A DNA stretch of 64,000 nt, taken from Pelagophyceae sp. CCMP2097 (lineage: Eukaryota; Sar; Pelagophyceae). Within the stretch, counting starts at the first letter, position 1; each line of letters opens with the position of its first letter. Made by a program: the position numbers and the translations under genes. Of the stretch, positions 63,987-64,000 are shown piece by piece. Below the pieces are notes generated by a model. That model ran no database searches. It saw nothing but the letters and a program-made list of their open reading frames with translations, and was not told the DNA's origin. Location of the stretch: contig MU657168.1 in assembly GCA_026770575.1 (NCBI GenBank), positions 878,750 to 942,749 of the forward strand, written 5' to 3'.

Positions 63987-64000
63987 TCTGGCGTCGCCTC

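Noticed and set aside
1..64000. Bacterial-type operons, CRISPR arrays, tRNA or rRNA genes
   Set aside because: None seen. The split genes and families are eukaryotic, and no repeat-spacer array or tRNA cloverleaf was found by eye.

Overview
The window looks like nuclear DNA of a small, gene-dense, GC-rich eukaryotic alga. I favour a stramenopile, and within it a pelagophyte related to Aureococcus. This rests on gene style: spliceosomal introns of mostly 43-76 nt with TAG|G acceptors, neighbouring genes a few to a few hundred bp apart, strong Ala/Arg/Asp bias, and eukaryote-only families (vasohibin, INPP4, RBBP4/MSI1, PX, RhoGAP, PDZ). The species call is inference. Two N gaps (23100-23469 and 40183-40192) mark a draft assembly.

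Layout. 1-14.8 kb: a CHRD-domain secreted protein, a PP2C phosphatase, a cyclic-nucleotide-binding/PX protein (minus), a glycosyltransferase that joins a GT69-like and a GT32-like domain, a charged Ala/Lys-rich protein, a sulfotransferase-like protein, an RBBP4/MSI1-type histone chaperone (minus) and a KCTD-Kelch protein. 14.85-15.8 kb: a 607-bp terminal-inverted-repeat (TIR) element and an AT-rich patch. 15.8-22.7 kb: a coiled-coil protein with a CaaX end, a SAP-like/PDZ/EF-hand scaffold and a WDR44-like WD40 protein. 22.8-24.2 kb: nested TIR elements around the large gap. 24.2-31.2 kb: vasohibin (tubulin tyrosine carboxypeptidase), an AlkB-like dioxygenase (minus) and a PH-C2-INPP4 phosphoinositide 4-phosphatase. 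31.2-36.9 kb: an unclear minus gene, a TA-flanked MITE, a convergent pair (a glycosyltransferase-like protein and a DUF1796-like protein) whose outer 5' ends carry the same 24-nt motif, and a tandem repeat. 37-42.6 kb: an ATM1/ABCB7-type half transporter (minus), a foldback element, a falsely duplicated exon around the small gap, and an FGGY carbohydrate kinase. 42.9-49.5 kb: a RhoGAP plus multi-RRM protein, a TTD14-like P-loop/CYTH-type protein and a SET protein (minus). 49.65-50.1 kb: a hAT-like MITE with an 8-bp target duplication. 50.2-58 kb: a small minus gene, a secreted beta-helix protein, MYND/RING and AP2 remnants, and an exonuclease-fold plus Ycf45/SpoIIIAA-type ATPase gene with two breaks. 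58.5-64 kb: an intronless, repetitive giant protein of more than 1,830 residues that runs off the window end.

The genes do not form operons or one pathway. Several share themes: phosphoinositide and membrane signalling (PX, PH-INPP4, WDR44-like, RhoGAP, TTD14-like), cytoskeleton (vasohibin, RhoGAP) and secretory or glycan work (GT69-GT32, sulfotransferase, beta-helix). The most unusual signals are the palindrome TACAATTGTA (nine copies), four GC-AG introns, frequent 15-42 bp tandem duplications inside exons (two break reading frames), the domain fusions and the giant repeat protein. Exon models below were built by hand from splice signals and reading frame. No expression data or database search was used.
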